Origin: Neptunomonas concharum
Lineage (GTDB): Bacteria; Pseudomonadota; Gammaproteobacteria; Pseudomonadales; Balneatricaceae
Reading direction: 5' to 3'
NCBI RefSeq assembly: GCF_008630635.1
Contig: NZ_CP043869.1
Location: forward strand, 2,852,501-2,916,500
Length of the DNA: 64,000 bases
Shown in pieces: positions 41,847 through 51,741 of the stretch. Within the stretch, counting starts at the first letter, position 1. Each line of letters begins with the position of its first letter. The notes under the pieces were generated by a model. That model was not told the DNA's origin. It saw nothing but the letters and a program-made list of their open reading frames with translations, and did not search any database. The translations under genes and the position numbers were made by a program.

Positions 41847-43349
41847 TTAAGCGCGCGGTCGCATTGCGGGGAACAGAATCACATCACGAATAGAAGGCGA
41901 GTCGGTAAATAACATCACCAGACGGTCAATACCAATACCCTCACCGGCAGTAGGCGGCAAGCCATATTCTAATGCATTAATATAATCCGCATCATAGTGC
42001 ATAGCCTCATCATCACCGGCGTCTTTCTCAGCAACTTGCTGCTGGAAACGTTCAGCTTGATCTTCTGAGTCATTTAACTCCGAGAAACCATTTGCCAGTT
42101 CACGGCCAGCCACAAAGAACTCAAAACGATCGGTCACAAAGGGGTTGTCGTCATTACGACGCGCTAGCGGTGAAACTTCTGCTGGATACTCAGTGATAAA
42201 CGTCGGTTGACTTAAGCGGTGCTCAACTGTTTTCTCGAAGATTTCGATCTGAACTTTTCCGAGCCCCCAGCTATCTTTAACGTCAATATCCATACGCTCA
42301 GCAATTTGACGGGCAGCATGGTCATCCGCTAACGCTTCAGCGGTGATATCTGGGTTATACTGGAGAATAGAATCAAACACACTGATTCTCAGAAAAGGCT
42401 TCGATAAGTCATACTCAAACGTTTCAAGGATCTCACCCTCTTCATTGCGAACAGTATTCACTATGGTCGTGGTGCCCATGACTTCCTGCGCCACCGTGCG
42501 CAGCATATCTTCCGTCAAGTCCATCAGATCTCGGTAATCAGCATAAGCCTGATAGAATTCAATCATGGTGAATTCTGGGTTGTGACGAGTAGATAAACCT
42601 TCGTTACGGAAGTTACGATTAATCTCAAAGACACGCTCAAAGCCTCCCACAACCAAACGCTTCAAATACAACTCAGGTGCAATACGTAGATACATATCAC
42701 GGTCTAGTGCATTGTGATGGGTGATAAAGGGTCGCGCGCTTGCTCCGCCTGGTATCACTTGAAGCATCGGTGTCTCAACCTCAAGGAAGCGTCGCTCGGT
42801 TAAATAGTTACGAATCCCAGAGACAATTTTTGAACGCGCTTCAAATACTTTACGCGATTGCTCATTGGTGATCAGATCAACATAACGCTGGCGGTAGCGA
42901 GTTTCTGTATCCTGCAAGCCCTTATGCTTTTCGGGTAAAGGGCGCAAGTTTTTAGTCAGTAACTGGTACTCACCCAAGTCGACATACAGGTCGCCTTTAC
43001 CGGATTTATGTAATACACCGGTAACACCAATGATATCGCCTAGATCGAGGCTTTTAGCAAACGCCCTTGCTTCTTTGTTAACATAAAACTGGATACGACC
43101 ACTCATATCCTGAAGCACCCCGAAAGCACCTCGGTTTAACATGACGCGACCTGCAATGCTGACCTTAATCTCCGCCTCAGCCAGCTCTTCCTTCGATTTA
43201 TCACCATATTGCTGTTGCAGATCTTGTGCATACGCATCACGGCGAAATTGGTTAGGGAAGGCATTGCCCGCTTCACGCAAAGCGGAAAGCTTTTCACGGC
43301 GATCCGCAATCAAGCGGTTTTCATCTTGCTGCTGAGTGTTATCAGACAT
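41847..43349 (-). CDS. lysS: Lysyl-tRNA synthetase (class II)
   Basis: Charges tRNA-Lys. An N-terminal OB-fold anticodon domain is followed by the class II core: motif 1 near [18 protein letters not shown], motif 2 [15 protein letters not shown] and motif 3 [11 protein letters not shown]. 500 residues. Lies 52 bases downstream of prfB, the order seen in many gammaproteobacteria. Confidence 0.98.
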   Translation of the reverse strand: MSDNTQQQDENRLIADRREKLSALREAGNAFPNQFRRDAYAQDLQQQYGDKSKEELAEAEIKVSIAGRVMLNRGAFGVLQDMSGRIQFYVNKEARAFAKSLDLGDIIGVTGVLHKSGKGDLYVDLGEYQLLTKNLRPLPEKHKGLQDTETRYRQRYVDLITNEQSRKVFEARSKIVSGIRNYLTERRFLEVETPMLQVIPGGASARPFITHHNALDRDMYLRIAPELYLKRLVVGGFERVFEINRNFRNEGLSTRHNPEFTMIEFYQAYADYRDLMDLTEDMLRTVAQEVMGTTTIVNTVRNEEGEILETFEYDLSKPFLRISVFDSILQYNPDITAEALADDHAARQIAERMDIDVKDSWGLGKVQIEIFEKTVEHRLSQPTFITEYPAEVSPLARRNDDNPFVTDRFEFFVAGRELANGFSELNDSEDQAERFQQQVAEKDAGDDEAMHYDADYINALEYGLPPTAGEGIGIDRLVMLFTDSPSIRDVILFPAMRPRA

Positions 43350-43401
43350 TTTCTTTTAAACCTTTAATGGTTAAATCATGAGTTCTTAGAAAGATACGGA
43401 T

Positions 43402-44496
43402 TTACAGGCCTGCTTTAAGGCTCGCTTCGATAAACATATCCAAATCGCCATCTAGTACTTTATCGCAGTTGGAGGTCTGCACACCCGTACGTAAGTCTTT
43501 AATCCGCTGATCATCCAGTACGTACGAGCGAATCTGGCTTCCCCAGCCGATGTCCGCTTTGGAGTCTTCAAGCTCTTGGGCCGCGGCACTACGTTTGAGC
43601 ATCTCCATTTCATAGAGCTTAGCGCGCAGCTGCTTCATACAGGTATCTTTGTTCTGATGCTGAGAGCGCTGGCTCTGACTCTGTACGACGATACCAGAGG
43701 GTGCATGGGTGATACGCACGGCCGATTCGGTTCGGTTAACGTGCTGTCCACCAGCTCCTGATGCGCGATACACGTCTACTCGCAGGTCAGCAGGGTTAAT
43801 CTCTATCTCTACGTTGTCATCAATTTCTGGTGATACAAACACGGAACAAAAGGAGGTGTGGCGACGACCACCAGAATCAAACGGTGATTTTCGTACTAAG
43901 CGGTGAACCCCAGTTTCGGTACGCAACCAGCCAAATGCATACTCCCCCTCAAAGCGAATCGTAGCCGATTTAATACCGGCCACTTCCCCATCAGAAACTT
44001 CGATCAGTTCTGTCTTAAAGCCTTTGTCTTCGCCCCAGCGCAGGAACATGCGCAAAACCATATTGGCCCAATCCTGAGCCTCAGTACCACCAGAGCCTGA
44101 TTGAATGTCTAGGAAAGCATTGTTTTCATCCGCTTCGCCTGAAAACATTCGACGGAATTCCAATTGCGTTAATTGCGCCATCAGCCCTTCTACTTCGCTG
44201 ACCACTTCCGCAACGGTATCCTCGTCGTCTTCTTCGACGGCCATATCCAAGAGTTCACGGGTATCTGCTGAGCCTTGCTTTAAGGTCTCTAACGTTTTAA
44301 CTACCGCTTCAAGTGTTGAGCGTTCTTTACCTAGCTTTTGAGCGTACTCTGGATCATTCCATACGGCAGGATCTTCCAGCTCTCTTTCAACCTCTTCGAG
44401 GCGCTCTTTTTTACCGGGATAATCCAAATATCCGTAAAGAGCCTCGGTTCGCTGACCAATATCTTTAAGATCATTGATGATAGGATTGACTTCCAT
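43402..44496 (-). CDS. prfB: Peptide chain release factor 2, without programmed frameshift
   Basis: Recognises UGA and UAA. The GGQ loop ([14 protein letters not shown]) and the SPF codon-recognition tripeptide ([11 protein letters not shown]) are present. E. coli prfB needs a +1 shift at an in-frame UGA near codon 26. Here the equivalent stretch, encoding [15 protein letters not shown], is one continuous frame: the codon after Leu is GAT rather than a stop, and the upstream AGGGGG-like element is absent. The 364 residues therefore form one uninterrupted reading frame. Confidence 0.97.
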   Translation of the reverse strand: MEVNPIINDLKDIGQRTEALYGYLDYPGKKERLEEVERELEDPAVWNDPEYAQKLGKERSTLEAVVKTLETLKQGSADTRELLDMAVEEDDEDTVAEVVSEVEGLMAQLTQLEFRRMFSGEADENNAFLDIQSGSGGTEAQDWANMVLRMFLRWGEDKGFKTELIEVSDGEVAGIKSATIRFEGEYAFGWLRTETGVHRLVRKSPFDSGGRRHTSFCSVFVSPEIDDNVEIEINPADLRVDVYRASGAGGQHVNRTESAVRITHAPSGIVVQSQSQRSQHQNKDTCMKQLRAKLYEMEMLKRSAAAQELEDSKADIGWGSQIRSYVLDDQRIKDLRTGVQTSNCDKVLDGDLDMFIEASLKAGL

Positions 44497-44647
44497 CGTT
44501 TATGCTCAACACTCACAAATTCAAAAGGGGACATATTTTAACCGATCCGGGCAAGGCTTTAAATCACTGAAACATTAAACTGTTTAAATGTTCGATATTG
44601 CACTGCACAATATCGACAGCAGCGATGAGATATATCAGAATAACCTT

Positions 44648-46138
44648 ATGAAAAAACTTACTCGCCACTTCACCTCCGTGTCCGTGCTTCTTCTATCCTT
44701 TATTGTGATTGCTATTGCGCTCATCACTTATACACCTGCTTGGGCTTTTACCGGAAACCAGCCACAAGAAGGGATCAATTTAACCCGTACTGTTTTTGGC
44801 TATCTATCTCTACTCGTATTCTTCATCGGCTATCTTTTTGTTTTAACAGAGGAATTCACTCACTTACGCAAGTCAAAACCTATTATTGTGGCCGCAGGAC
44901 TTATTTGGCTGCTAGTTGGTATAGGCTATGCGATGCATGGGGATACCGAAACAGCAGGTGTTGCGGTAAGACACAACATTCTCGAGTACGCCGAGCTATT
45001 TTTGTTCCTGCTAGCGGCAATGACCTTTATCAATATGATGGAAGAGCGGAACGTCTTTGCAGCTCTGCGTAGTTGGCTGGTTCGTAAATCCTTCTCTATT
45101 CTGCAGATTTACTGGATTACAGGGGCACTCGCTTTCATTCTCTCGCCTATCGCCGACAACCTGTCCACAGCACTCTTAATGGGTGCCGTTGTCATTGCTG
45201 TTGGTAATAATTACCTAAAGTTCATTACGGTAGGTTGTATCAATATCGTTGTAGCCGCCAATGCTGGCGGGGCCTTTAGCCCTTTTGGAGATATTACAAC
45301 GCTGATGGTATGGCAAAAAGGCGTGGTGCAATTTGAGGAATTTTTCCGCCTTTTCGTCCCAGCACTCGTGAATTGGCTAGTACCAGCACTGTTAATGTCT
45401 TACGTGATTGAAAAAGGCCCACCTGCGTACCACAAGGAGCATCAAAAATCTCTCAAGCGGGGTGGTGTCGTTATAATTCTGATGTTCATTATCACGATTG
45501 CAATTTCAGTGATTGTTCACAGCACACTTCACCTCCCACCGGTATTGGGCATGATGACCGGGCTTGGCATTTTAAAGTTATATGGTTTCTATCTCTGCCG
45601 ATATGAGCAAGGGGTTATAGACAAAGGACATATTCACCACCATCACAAAGATAATTTACAGGATATGCGAGAAGTCAGGGGGGATCACACCGATATCGTG
45701 CGCCGTTTTGATATTTTTAATGTCGTTGAACGAGCCTCATGGGACACCTTGATGTTCTTTTACGGTGTTGTGTTATGTGTAGGTGGTTTATCTACATTGG
45801 GCTACTTAACTATGCTCTCGGATACGCTATATGGCACGTTAGGCACTGTCTGGGCAAACACATTTATCGGTGCGCTCTCGGCCATTATCGATAACATTCC
45901 TGTGATGTTTGCGGTATTAACGATGAACCCGCCTATGAACACAAATGAGTGGCTATTGGTAACATTAACAACCGGTGTCGGTGGGTCATTGTTATCGATA
46001 GGCTCTGCTGCGGGTATTGCTCTCATGGGGCAAGCGCAAGGAACTTACACTTTCTTAAGTCATCTCAAATGGAGCTGGGCTATCGCTCTGGGATATGCGC
46101 TTAGCATTTTGACACACTTATGGATGAATGGAGTTTAA
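44648..46138 (+). CDS. nhaD: Na+/H+ antiporter NhaD
   Basis: Sodium/proton antiporter of the NhaD type within the ion-transporter superfamily, common in marine and halophilic gammaproteobacteria. After a cleavable-looking N-terminus (SVLLLSFIVIAIALITYTPAWA) there are about 12 membrane segments. Conserved parts include SPIADNLSTALLMGAV, ANAGGAFSPFGDITTLMVW and AIIDNIPVMFAV. A cytoplasmic loop carries IHHHHKDN. Start placed at the ATG before the signal-like segment; another ATG 20 codons upstream (44588) has no ribosome site. 496 residues. Confidence 0.93.
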   Translation: MKKLTRHFTSVSVLLLSFIVIAIALITYTPAWAFTGNQPQEGINLTRTVFGYLSLLVFFIGYLFVLTEEFTHLRKSKPIIVAAGLIWLLVGIGYAMHGDTETAGVAVRHNILEYAELFLFLLAAMTFINMMEERNVFAALRSWLVRKSFSILQIYWITGALAFILSPIADNLSTALLMGAVVIAVGNNYLKFITVGCINIVVAANAGGAFSPFGDITTLMVWQKGVVQFEEFFRLFVPALVNWLVPALLMSYVIEKGPPAYHKEHQKSLKRGGVVIILMFIITIAISVIVHSTLHLPPVLGMMTGLGILKLYGFYLCRYEQGVIDKGHIHHHHKDNLQDMREVRGDHTDIVRRFDIFNVVERASWDTLMFFYGVVLCVGGLSTLGYLTMLSDTLYGTLGTVWANTFIGALSAIIDNIPVMFAVLTMNPPMNTNEWLLVTLTTGVGGSLLSIGSAAGIALMGQAQGTYTFLSHLKWSWAIALGYALSILTHLWMNGV

Positions 46139-46140
46139 TC

Positions 46141-46824
46141 ATGTCTGATAAGCCAACAAATTCAGCTCTACAGGCTGTGACCGTGTGGGATATTTCCGTG
46201 CGCATATTTCACTGGTCCTTGGTCGCAGGGATCGGCTTTCTTTGGTATTCAGGAGAAGAAGGCGGCAATATCATGACATGGCATATGTACGTTGGTTACA
46301 CAATGCTAGGCTTGATACTCTATCGATTGCTATGGGGAATCTATGGTAGCACCTATGCTCGTTTTAGCTACTTTATAAAGAGCCCCGGTAAAACATTTAA
46401 CTATGCGAAAGACTTTCTTAAAGGAGAGTCGCCCCACTATCTAAGTCACAATCCTTTGGGCGGCTGGATGGCGATTGTACTCATGTCACTTGTGTTCATC
46501 CAAGCAGCAACGGGTTTATTCGCAACCGATGACATCATCACTGAAGGCCCCCTTTTTTCTTTAGTAGATGAATCAACCGCTTACCTGCTCACCGAAATAC
46601 ACGAAATCAACTTCAATCTCTTATTACTGTGCGCCGGTCTTCATATTGCTGCAGTGTTATATCACCGTTTTGTTAAAGGAGAGGATCTAGTAAAAAGCAT
46701 GATCACTGGGAAGAAAAATGTAGCTCTAACTCCTTCGGCTGGACTGAAGTTTAGCTGGTATAAAATGCTGTTAACAGCCGGGTTAGTGGGTGCATCAATT
46801 TACGGTTTAGTTAATATGACATAA
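46141..46824 (+). CDS. Cytochrome b561 family membrane protein
   Basis: A di-haem b-type cytochrome like those of Ni/Fe hydrogenases. About four membrane segments; candidate haem-ligand histidines are in VWDISVRIFHWSLV, MTWHMYVGYTML, TEIHEINFNLLLLCAGLHI and VLYHRFVKGE. The start is the ATG two bases after the nhaD stop, with a GGAG eight bases upstream inside nhaD. It converges on a cytochrome c' gene, a frequent partner, and probably passes electrons to a periplasmic c-type haem. 227 residues. Confidence 0.9.
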   Translation: MSDKPTNSALQAVTVWDISVRIFHWSLVAGIGFLWYSGEEGGNIMTWHMYVGYTMLGLILYRLLWGIYGSTYARFSYFIKSPGKTFNYAKDFLKGESPHYLSHNPLGGWMAIVLMSLVFIQAATGLFATDDIITEGPLFSLVDESTAYLLTEIHEINFNLLLLCAGLHIAAVLYHRFVKGEDLVKSMITGKKNVALTPSAGLKFSWYKMLLTAGLVGASIYGLVNMT

Positions 46825-46852
46825 AAAAGCGGGGCTTTTACCCCGCTTTTTT
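46823..46852. terminator. Bidirectional terminator between cytochrome b561 and cytochrome c' genes
   Basis: Perfect 12-bp inverted repeat AAAAAAGCGGGG / CCCCGCTTTTTT with a 6-base loop, overlapping the cytochrome b stop. Confidence 0.93.
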
Positions 46853-46867
46853 CACTAAAAATAATGA

Positions 46868-47320
46868 TTACTTGCTCTCTTCGCGGAAGTTATCGTGGCA
46901 CCCTTTGCAGGTTTTAGCCAATGCGCCAAATGCGGGTTTGATCTGATCTAAGTCGCCCGACTTAGCAACTTCTGCCAACGCATCAGCCTTCTCGACCATC
47001 GCGTCCATACCACCATCAAATTTTTCTTTGTTTTCCCAGATTTCTGACTTGGCGCGGGTTTCACCCATGTCCGTACCTTCAGCAAAACCCTCTTTAGGCA
47101 TTTTAGCTAAAGCGGCAATTAAGGCAGCGCGGCGCGAAAAATCTTCAGCATCAAAGTCGATTTTCCCTTTAACCATGCCTCCCATGGGGCCAAAGTGCCA
47201 TTTCATGACACTGAAAACATTTTGACGATATTCAATAGACTCTTCTGCATCAGCTGCACCTACGATAGTACTTCCCATGAGAAGTGCAGCAGCTACACTC
47301 AATACGACACGTTTTTTCAT
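46868..47320 (-). CDS. Cytochrome c'
   Basis: Periplasmic four-helix haem protein. It has a signal peptide (MKKRVVLSVAAALLMGSTIVGAADA), and the single haem motif CKGCH is close to the C-terminus (residues ~140-144), as in cytochromes c'. Members bind NO. The start with AGGA eight bases upstream is preferred over longer forms. 150-residue precursor. Convergent with the cytochrome b561 gene. Confidence 0.93.
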   Translation of the reverse strand: MKKRVVLSVAAALLMGSTIVGAADAEESIEYRQNVFSVMKWHFGPMGGMVKGKIDFDAEDFSRRAALIAALAKMPKEGFAEGTDMGETRAKSEIWENKEKFDGGMDAMVEKADALAEVAKSGDLDQIKPAFGALAKTCKGCHDNFREESK

Positions 47321-47381
47321 TTCAGTCATCCTTTGAACCATTACTAAACATTAGGTAATACTAATACATGCTAACATTGGT

Positions 47382-47897
47382 TTATGACATCTCAAAGTCT
47401 CTTTTCAGCTGATCCAGCCACTGATCTATTCGGGCCTCAGTTTCTGAAGACTGACTATCTTCATCTAAGGCCAAACCGACAAAATGGCTACCATCTTGCG
47501 TCAGCGCTTTGGACGCCTCAAAGTCATACCCATCAATTGGCCAATAACCGGCAAGATCGGCACCAGCTCTGCTCAGCTCGGCATGCAATAAGCCCATTGC
47601 ATCCAAAAACCATTCGCCATAACCAATCTGATCACCCAACCCAAAGAGTGCACAAGGCTTGCCGGGCAACGCTAACACTTTGACGCTGTCCCATATGTCT
47701 GCCCAATCTTCTTGAAGTTCCCCAAAATCCCATGTTGGAATACCAAATAGGCAGATGTCATAGTCATCTAAACCATCGAGCTCTTTATCGATAATATCGT
47801 GAACAATTGCCTGAGAGCCCAAGCGCTCCGCGATCATCGAAGCGACCTTTGCCGTATTACCTGTTGTAGAACCAAAAATAATGCCTACTCGCTTCAT
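47382..47897 (-). CDS. Flavodoxin
   Basis: FMN electron carrier, of the long-chain type at 171 residues. The phosphate-binding loop FGSTTGNTAKVA, the FGIPTWDFGELQEDW stretch and FGLGDQIGYGEWFLDAMG match the family. It can replace ferredoxin under iron limitation; no Fur site was evident just upstream. Confidence 0.95.
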   Translation of the reverse strand: MKRVGIIFGSTTGNTAKVASMIAERLGSQAIVHDIIDKELDGLDDYDICLFGIPTWDFGELQEDWADIWDSVKVLALPGKPCALFGLGDQIGYGEWFLDAMGLLHAELSRAGADLAGYWPIDGYDFEASKALTQDGSHFVGLALDEDSQSSETEARIDQWLDQLKRDFEMS

Positions 47898-47956
47898 AGC
47901 ATCTCCCTAAAAATCTGACACCATTATAGAGGGCCAACTACTAGGAAAACAGGTAC

Positions 47957-47979
47957 AAAAAAAGCAGCACTCAGCTGCT
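47957..47979 (-). terminator. Terminator of the phasin gene
   Basis: AGCAGC / GCTGCT stem with a 5-base loop, followed on the minus strand by seven T (47957-47963). Lies just after the phasin stop. Confidence 0.75.
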
Positions 47980-47999
47980 CTTTATGTCCTTATCGCTTA

Positions 48000-48326
48000 T
48001 TACTTCGATGCGAAAGCATCAAATGCGCCTTTCGTTATTTTTTCGATCTCATCCCGCGCGTCATGCAATGCTTTCAAGTTTTCATTACTCGCTGCTTTAA
48101 GAGTCTCCTCCAACTCTTTTGCATAAGCTTGTTGCAGAGTCAGCAGGTCATTCGGTGTTTGGCATTTCTGCAACTCTTTGGTCTGCTGGATCGTTGCCTC
48201 AATACATGATTTAGTACATTCCATCTGCTGGCGAGTCAGCTCCTCCAACATTCGCGTCTGAATATTTACCAAATCTTTAAAAGGCTCCATGGACTCACTC
48301 ATTTTTTTCGTCATATCTTGAAACAT
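48000..48326 (-). CDS. Phasin family protein
   Basis: 108 residues, almost entirely amphipathic helix, with the phasin-like blocks EPFKDLVNIQTRMLEELTRQ and KGAFDAFASK at the end. Phasins coat polyhydroxyalkanoate granules; no PHA synthesis genes are in the window, so the role is a family-level inference. Monocistronic, with its own terminator. Confidence 0.82.
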   Translation of the reverse strand: MFQDMTKKMSESMEPFKDLVNIQTRMLEELTRQQMECTKSCIEATIQQTKELQKCQTPNDLLTLQQAYAKELEETLKAASNENLKALHDARDEIEKITKGAFDAFASK

Positions 48327-48450
48327 AGGCTTATCCTTTCATATACGGCACAGACAAATACCGTGCATGGGATATAATAAAGCATTCTCTTGAACTTTCA
48401 GCAACCTTAGCTAGACCAAGTTTCAATATAAATGACGTAGGTACCTATCA

Positions 48451-48849
48451 ATGCGCTTGCTACATACCATGCTCCGTGTAACCAACTTGGATCAATCACT
48501 TGCTTTCTATACTGATGTTTTAGGCATGACGTTGTTGCGTAAGCGGGACTATCCGGAGGGTCGCTTTACGCTGGCGTTTCTAGGATATGGTGATGAATCA
48601 GAGCATACTGCCCTGGAATTAACCCATAACTGGGATACTAATCAATATGATTTAGGCACTGCCTATGGGCATATTGCGATTGAAGTAGATGACATCTACA
48701 AGGCTTGCGAGCATATTCAGCAAAAAGGTGGGGACGTTGTTCGCCCAGCGGGTCCTATGAAAAACAGCACTAGCGGCACCATTCTGGCATTCGTTAAAGA
48801 CCCGGACGGCTATTTAATTGAGCTATTAAGCCCCAAAAGAGCCGATTAG
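48451..48849 (+). CDS. gloA: Lactoylglutathione lyase (glyoxalase I)
   Basis: Metal-dependent enzyme converting the methylglyoxal-glutathione hemithioacetal to S-lactoylglutathione. Candidate metal ligands are H5 (LLHTMLRV), E56 (TALELTHNW), H74 (YGHIAIEV) and E122 (YLIELLSP). 132 residues, close to the nickel-type E. coli enzyme. Stands alone; no partner gene nearby. Confidence 0.97.
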   Translation: MRLLHTMLRVTNLDQSLAFYTDVLGMTLLRKRDYPEGRFTLAFLGYGDESEHTALELTHNWDTNQYDLGTAYGHIAIEVDDIYKACEHIQQKGGDVVRPAGPMKNSTSGTILAFVKDPDGYLIELLSPKRAD

Positions 48850-48993
48850 TTAAAAAAATTGTGCTAACACTTAACCGATATCAAGTTTCTGACGCTTTCA
48901 TGCTGCAGTGCGATGTCACATGAAGTAGAATGCCAAAACATTAGATTCAACTAATAAAGCATCCTTATAACAAATATGCGCCCGTTTAGTGAT

Positions 48994-49022
48994 TTCATAT
49001 ACTGATAGCGCACCTGTATAAT
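48994..49022 (+). promoter_or_regulatory. Putative promoter of the Sel1-repeat gene
   Basis: TTCATA (48994-48999), 17 bases, then a perfect TATAAT (49017-49022), 45 bases before the ATG. Predicted only. The rest of the 217-base gap after gloA shows nothing else recognisable. Confidence 0.5.
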
Positions 49023-49066
49023 GGCATCACTATTCATCCCATAAACCCGTTGGGGCACGATCAAAG

Positions 49067-49873
49067 ATGAGCAAGAAAACATTACTGGCCGCTGCAGGCC
49101 TTCTCTTTGGACTGCAATCGTTTAATGTTATGGCCGCGAGCATCAGCGCTGTACAAAGTGCAATCCAAAAGCAGGACTACGATACCGCTTTGAAAGACCT
49201 GAAAGAGCTAACCAAAGATGGCAATTTAGATGCCACCAACTTAATGGGCCAGCTCTATGAAAACGGTTGGGGTGTCGAAAAAGATATTGAAAAAGCTAAG
49301 TCACTCTATGATCGAGGCGCTCGCCAAGGCCATATTGCCAGTGTAAATAGCCTGCGTAACCTTAAGAACCAAGAATACAAAATTGAGCTGGACACACTGC
49401 TACCCAAAGTGGAAGCCGGTGACGCCCAAGCTCAAAACCGTGCGGCCCAAATGTATGAGTTTGGTTACGGCACAGAGCGCAATTATGCAAAAGCTTTTGA
49501 GCTCTATCAAAAGGCAGCTGATCAGAGCTTAGTTTCGGCTCAGCATAATTTAGGACGTTGTTACAATTTTGGTACAGGTGTAGACCAAAACTTCGTAGAA
49601 GCTGAGCGTTGGTATCGTATAGCCGCAAAGCAGGGCCACACTGAAGCAATGTTCTATTTAGGCACGCTTTATTCAAACGGCTATGGTCAAGATACCAGCC
49701 ACACATCGGATATCATCGCTTATGCGTGGATGCACAACTCAGCAGCACTCGGGAATGGCACCGCAGCATCTATCGAAAGCCGGCTGTTAATGAAATTACA
49801 GGATTCAGAGATAGCAGAGGCTAAGTCACTGGCTTCTGAGTACAAAAAAATCTACGTCGCTCCTTACCAGTAA
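49067..49873 (+). CDS. Exported Sel1-repeat protein
   Basis: Signal peptide (LLAAAGLLFGLQSFNVMA) followed by about four Sel1/TPR-like units of ~36 residues, e.g. NLMGQLYENGWGVEKDIEKA and NLGRCYNFGTGVDQNFVEAE. Such proteins are usually protein-binding scaffolds. Partner unknown. 268 residues. Closed by its own terminator. Confidence 0.88.
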   Translation: MSKKTLLAAAGLLFGLQSFNVMAASISAVQSAIQKQDYDTALKDLKELTKDGNLDATNLMGQLYENGWGVEKDIEKAKSLYDRGARQGHIASVNSLRNLKNQEYKIELDTLLPKVEAGDAQAQNRAAQMYEFGYGTERNYAKAFELYQKAADQSLVSAQHNLGRCYNFGTGVDQNFVEAERWYRIAAKQGHTEAMFYLGTLYSNGYGQDTSHTSDIIAYAWMHNSAALGNGTAASIESRLLMKLQDSEIAEAKSLASEYKKIYVAPYQ

Positions 49874-49903
49874 TAAGTATATTTATCAGCATGATCACCC
49901 TAT

Positions 49904-49934
49904 AAAGCCCCACTTATCAGAGAGGGGCTTTTTT
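49904..49934 (+). terminator. Terminator of the Sel1-repeat gene
   Basis: AAAGCCCC / GGGGCTTT stem around a ~12-base loop, followed by TTT. Lies 30 bases after the stop codon. Confidence 0.85.
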
Positions 49935-50023
49935 AATTCCGGTTACTTCTGACGACTTAACCTTGTTGGCAACTGGTGATATATTAGCCAGCCTTTTCTT
50001 GGTACGCTGCCGAAGTTAACTTG

Positions 50024-51259
50024 ATGACCACGCTATCAGTTTCACCACCTAACAAGTCGCTCTCTAACAAAAGCTATCTTTTGCCCATATTGGCTGTGTT
50101 AGCAGGGATGATTTCTCTCATACTCTGGCTATCCCAAAAATACTCTTGGCATGAAGCCAACTTACTGATTTTAGGTGCGGCTCTGGGTTTAGCGCTTTAT
50201 CATGCGGCTTTTGGCTTCACGACCGCCTGGCGCAACTTTATTATCAACGGCAGAGGGAAAGGTCTGAGAGCCCAAATGGTCATGCTCGCTGTCGCTGTCT
50301 GCTTGTTCTTTCCTATGCTGTCAGCTGGGGAACTATTTGGCAATGAAGTTGCTGGCTTTGTACGTCCGTTGGGGTGGTCTGTTGTCGTTGGAGCCTTTAT
50401 TTTCGGTATTGGTATGCAATTAGGTAATGGTTGTGCTTCAGGCAACCTGTACCATATCGGTGGCGGTCAACTTCGCGCCTTACCCAGTATGGTAGGTTTC
50501 ACCATGGGTGCACTATGGGCCACTAAAGATTATGAGTGGTGGACCAACTTACCCCAGTTTGCACCGATCTCCATGATCGATGAATTTGGAACCTTCTTGG
50601 CTATCGGGTTAAATCTGGGAGTATTTTCTTTGATTGCCCTAGCGACACTTTGGGTAGAAAAGCGCCGACATGGCAATATCGATAAAGATGTTATCCCACG
50701 CTCTGCTCCTCTTTATAGGTACTTTTTAACAGGCCCTTGGCCTTTTATTTGGGGTGCCGTTGCACTGGCTCTGCTTAATTTCATCACATTAGCTATGATT
50801 GGCCGCCCTTGGGCAGTTGCTGTTGCTTACCCCTTGTGGGGAGCTAAAGGGGCAGAGTGGCTAGGGGTAGATCTGGAACTGGATTTCTGGACTTATTGGA
50901 TGCAACCTGGTCGCGAGAGCGCATTAACAGAACCTCTTATGACAGATGCCGCCTCCCTGATGAACATCGGCATCATTATTGGGGCTATATTGGCCGCCGC
51001 TTTAGCAGGAAAACTCTCTATACAATGGAGAATGCCTTGGCAACATTGGCTAGCGGCCAGCATTGGAGGTCTGATGCTAGGCTACGGAGCAACCATCGCT
51101 TTTGGATGCAACATAGGGGCATACTTTGGCGGTATCGTATCTGGGAGTCTACATGGCTGGTTATGGCTAATTGCTGCTTTCACAGGTAGTATTCTCGGCA
51201 CTCGAATCCGCCCCCTGTTCAAGTTAAACAATGAGACTTCTGCTCGAAGCAGTTGCTAG
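50024..51259 (+). CDS. YeeE/YedE family transporter
   Basis: Multi-pass membrane protein of the YeeE/YedE family, whose studied members import thiosulfate or sulfur compounds. Both conserved cysteine blocks are in one chain: GMQLGNGCASGNLYHIGGG near residue 137 and AFGCNIGAYFGG near residue 367. About ten membrane segments, 411 residues, so it is the fused long form. The ATG with GAAG upstream is preferred over a TTG just before it. Substrate is inferred from family only. Confidence 0.88.
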   Translation: MTTLSVSPPNKSLSNKSYLLPILAVLAGMISLILWLSQKYSWHEANLLILGAALGLALYHAAFGFTTAWRNFIINGRGKGLRAQMVMLAVAVCLFFPMLSAGELFGNEVAGFVRPLGWSVVVGAFIFGIGMQLGNGCASGNLYHIGGGQLRALPSMVGFTMGALWATKDYEWWTNLPQFAPISMIDEFGTFLAIGLNLGVFSLIALATLWVEKRRHGNIDKDVIPRSAPLYRYFLTGPWPFIWGAVALALLNFITLAMIGRPWAVAVAYPLWGAKGAEWLGVDLELDFWTYWMQPGRESALTEPLMTDAASLMNIGIIIGAILAAALAGKLSIQWRMPWQHWLAASIGGLMLGYGATIAFGCNIGAYFGGIVSGSLHGWLWLIAAFTGSILGTRIRPLFKLNNETSARSSC

Positions 51260-51297
51260 ACCGGCTGACCAAACTGTGACAGTCGCAAGGATTTACC

Positions 51298-51741
51298 ATG
51301 CCAAAAATATATGATCAAACAGATGTGATGCAAGCTAGCCTTTTTAAGCGCCTAGCAGCATTCGTATATGACTTAATGGTCGTCATCGCCGTGCTGTTTG
51401 CTGTCAGCGCTGTCGGTGTTGCGATCAATGATGGCGAGGCAGTGGACGGCCCACTTTATAAATCGGCCTTATTTCTTGCCGTCTTCCTTTTTAACGGATA
51501 TTTCTGGACCCGCTCTGGGCAAACCATTGGAATGATGGCCTGGCGCCTAAGAGTCCAGACCATCGAGGGCTATAGCTTAAGCTGGGGGCACGCACTTAAA
51601 CGCTTTCTCATGGCGATTATCTCTATCGCTGTAGGCGGGCTGGGTTATTGGTGGATGCTGTTTAGTGACCAAAGAATGACTTGGCATGACATGGTTTCTT
51701 CAACTCGCGTGGTTCAGCTCCCAAAGCGAAAAAAAGATTAA
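51298..51741 (+). CDS. RDD family membrane protein
   Basis: Small membrane protein (147 residues) with the RDD pattern: LFKRLAAFVYDLMVV, TRSGQTIGMMAWRLRV, and MTWHDMVSSTRVV at the end. Three to four membrane segments. Function unknown, though some RDD proteins are linked to sodium/proton exchange. Its stop overlaps the convergent lptG stop by 3 bases. In pseudomonads an RDD gene also sits next to lptG. Confidence 0.9.
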   Translation: MPKIYDQTDVMQASLFKRLAAFVYDLMVVIAVLFAVSAVGVAINDGEAVDGPLYKSALFLAVFLFNGYFWTRSGQTIGMMAWRLRVQTIEGYSLSWGHALKRFLMAIISIAVGGLGYWWMLFSDQRMTWHDMVSSTRVVQLPKRKKD

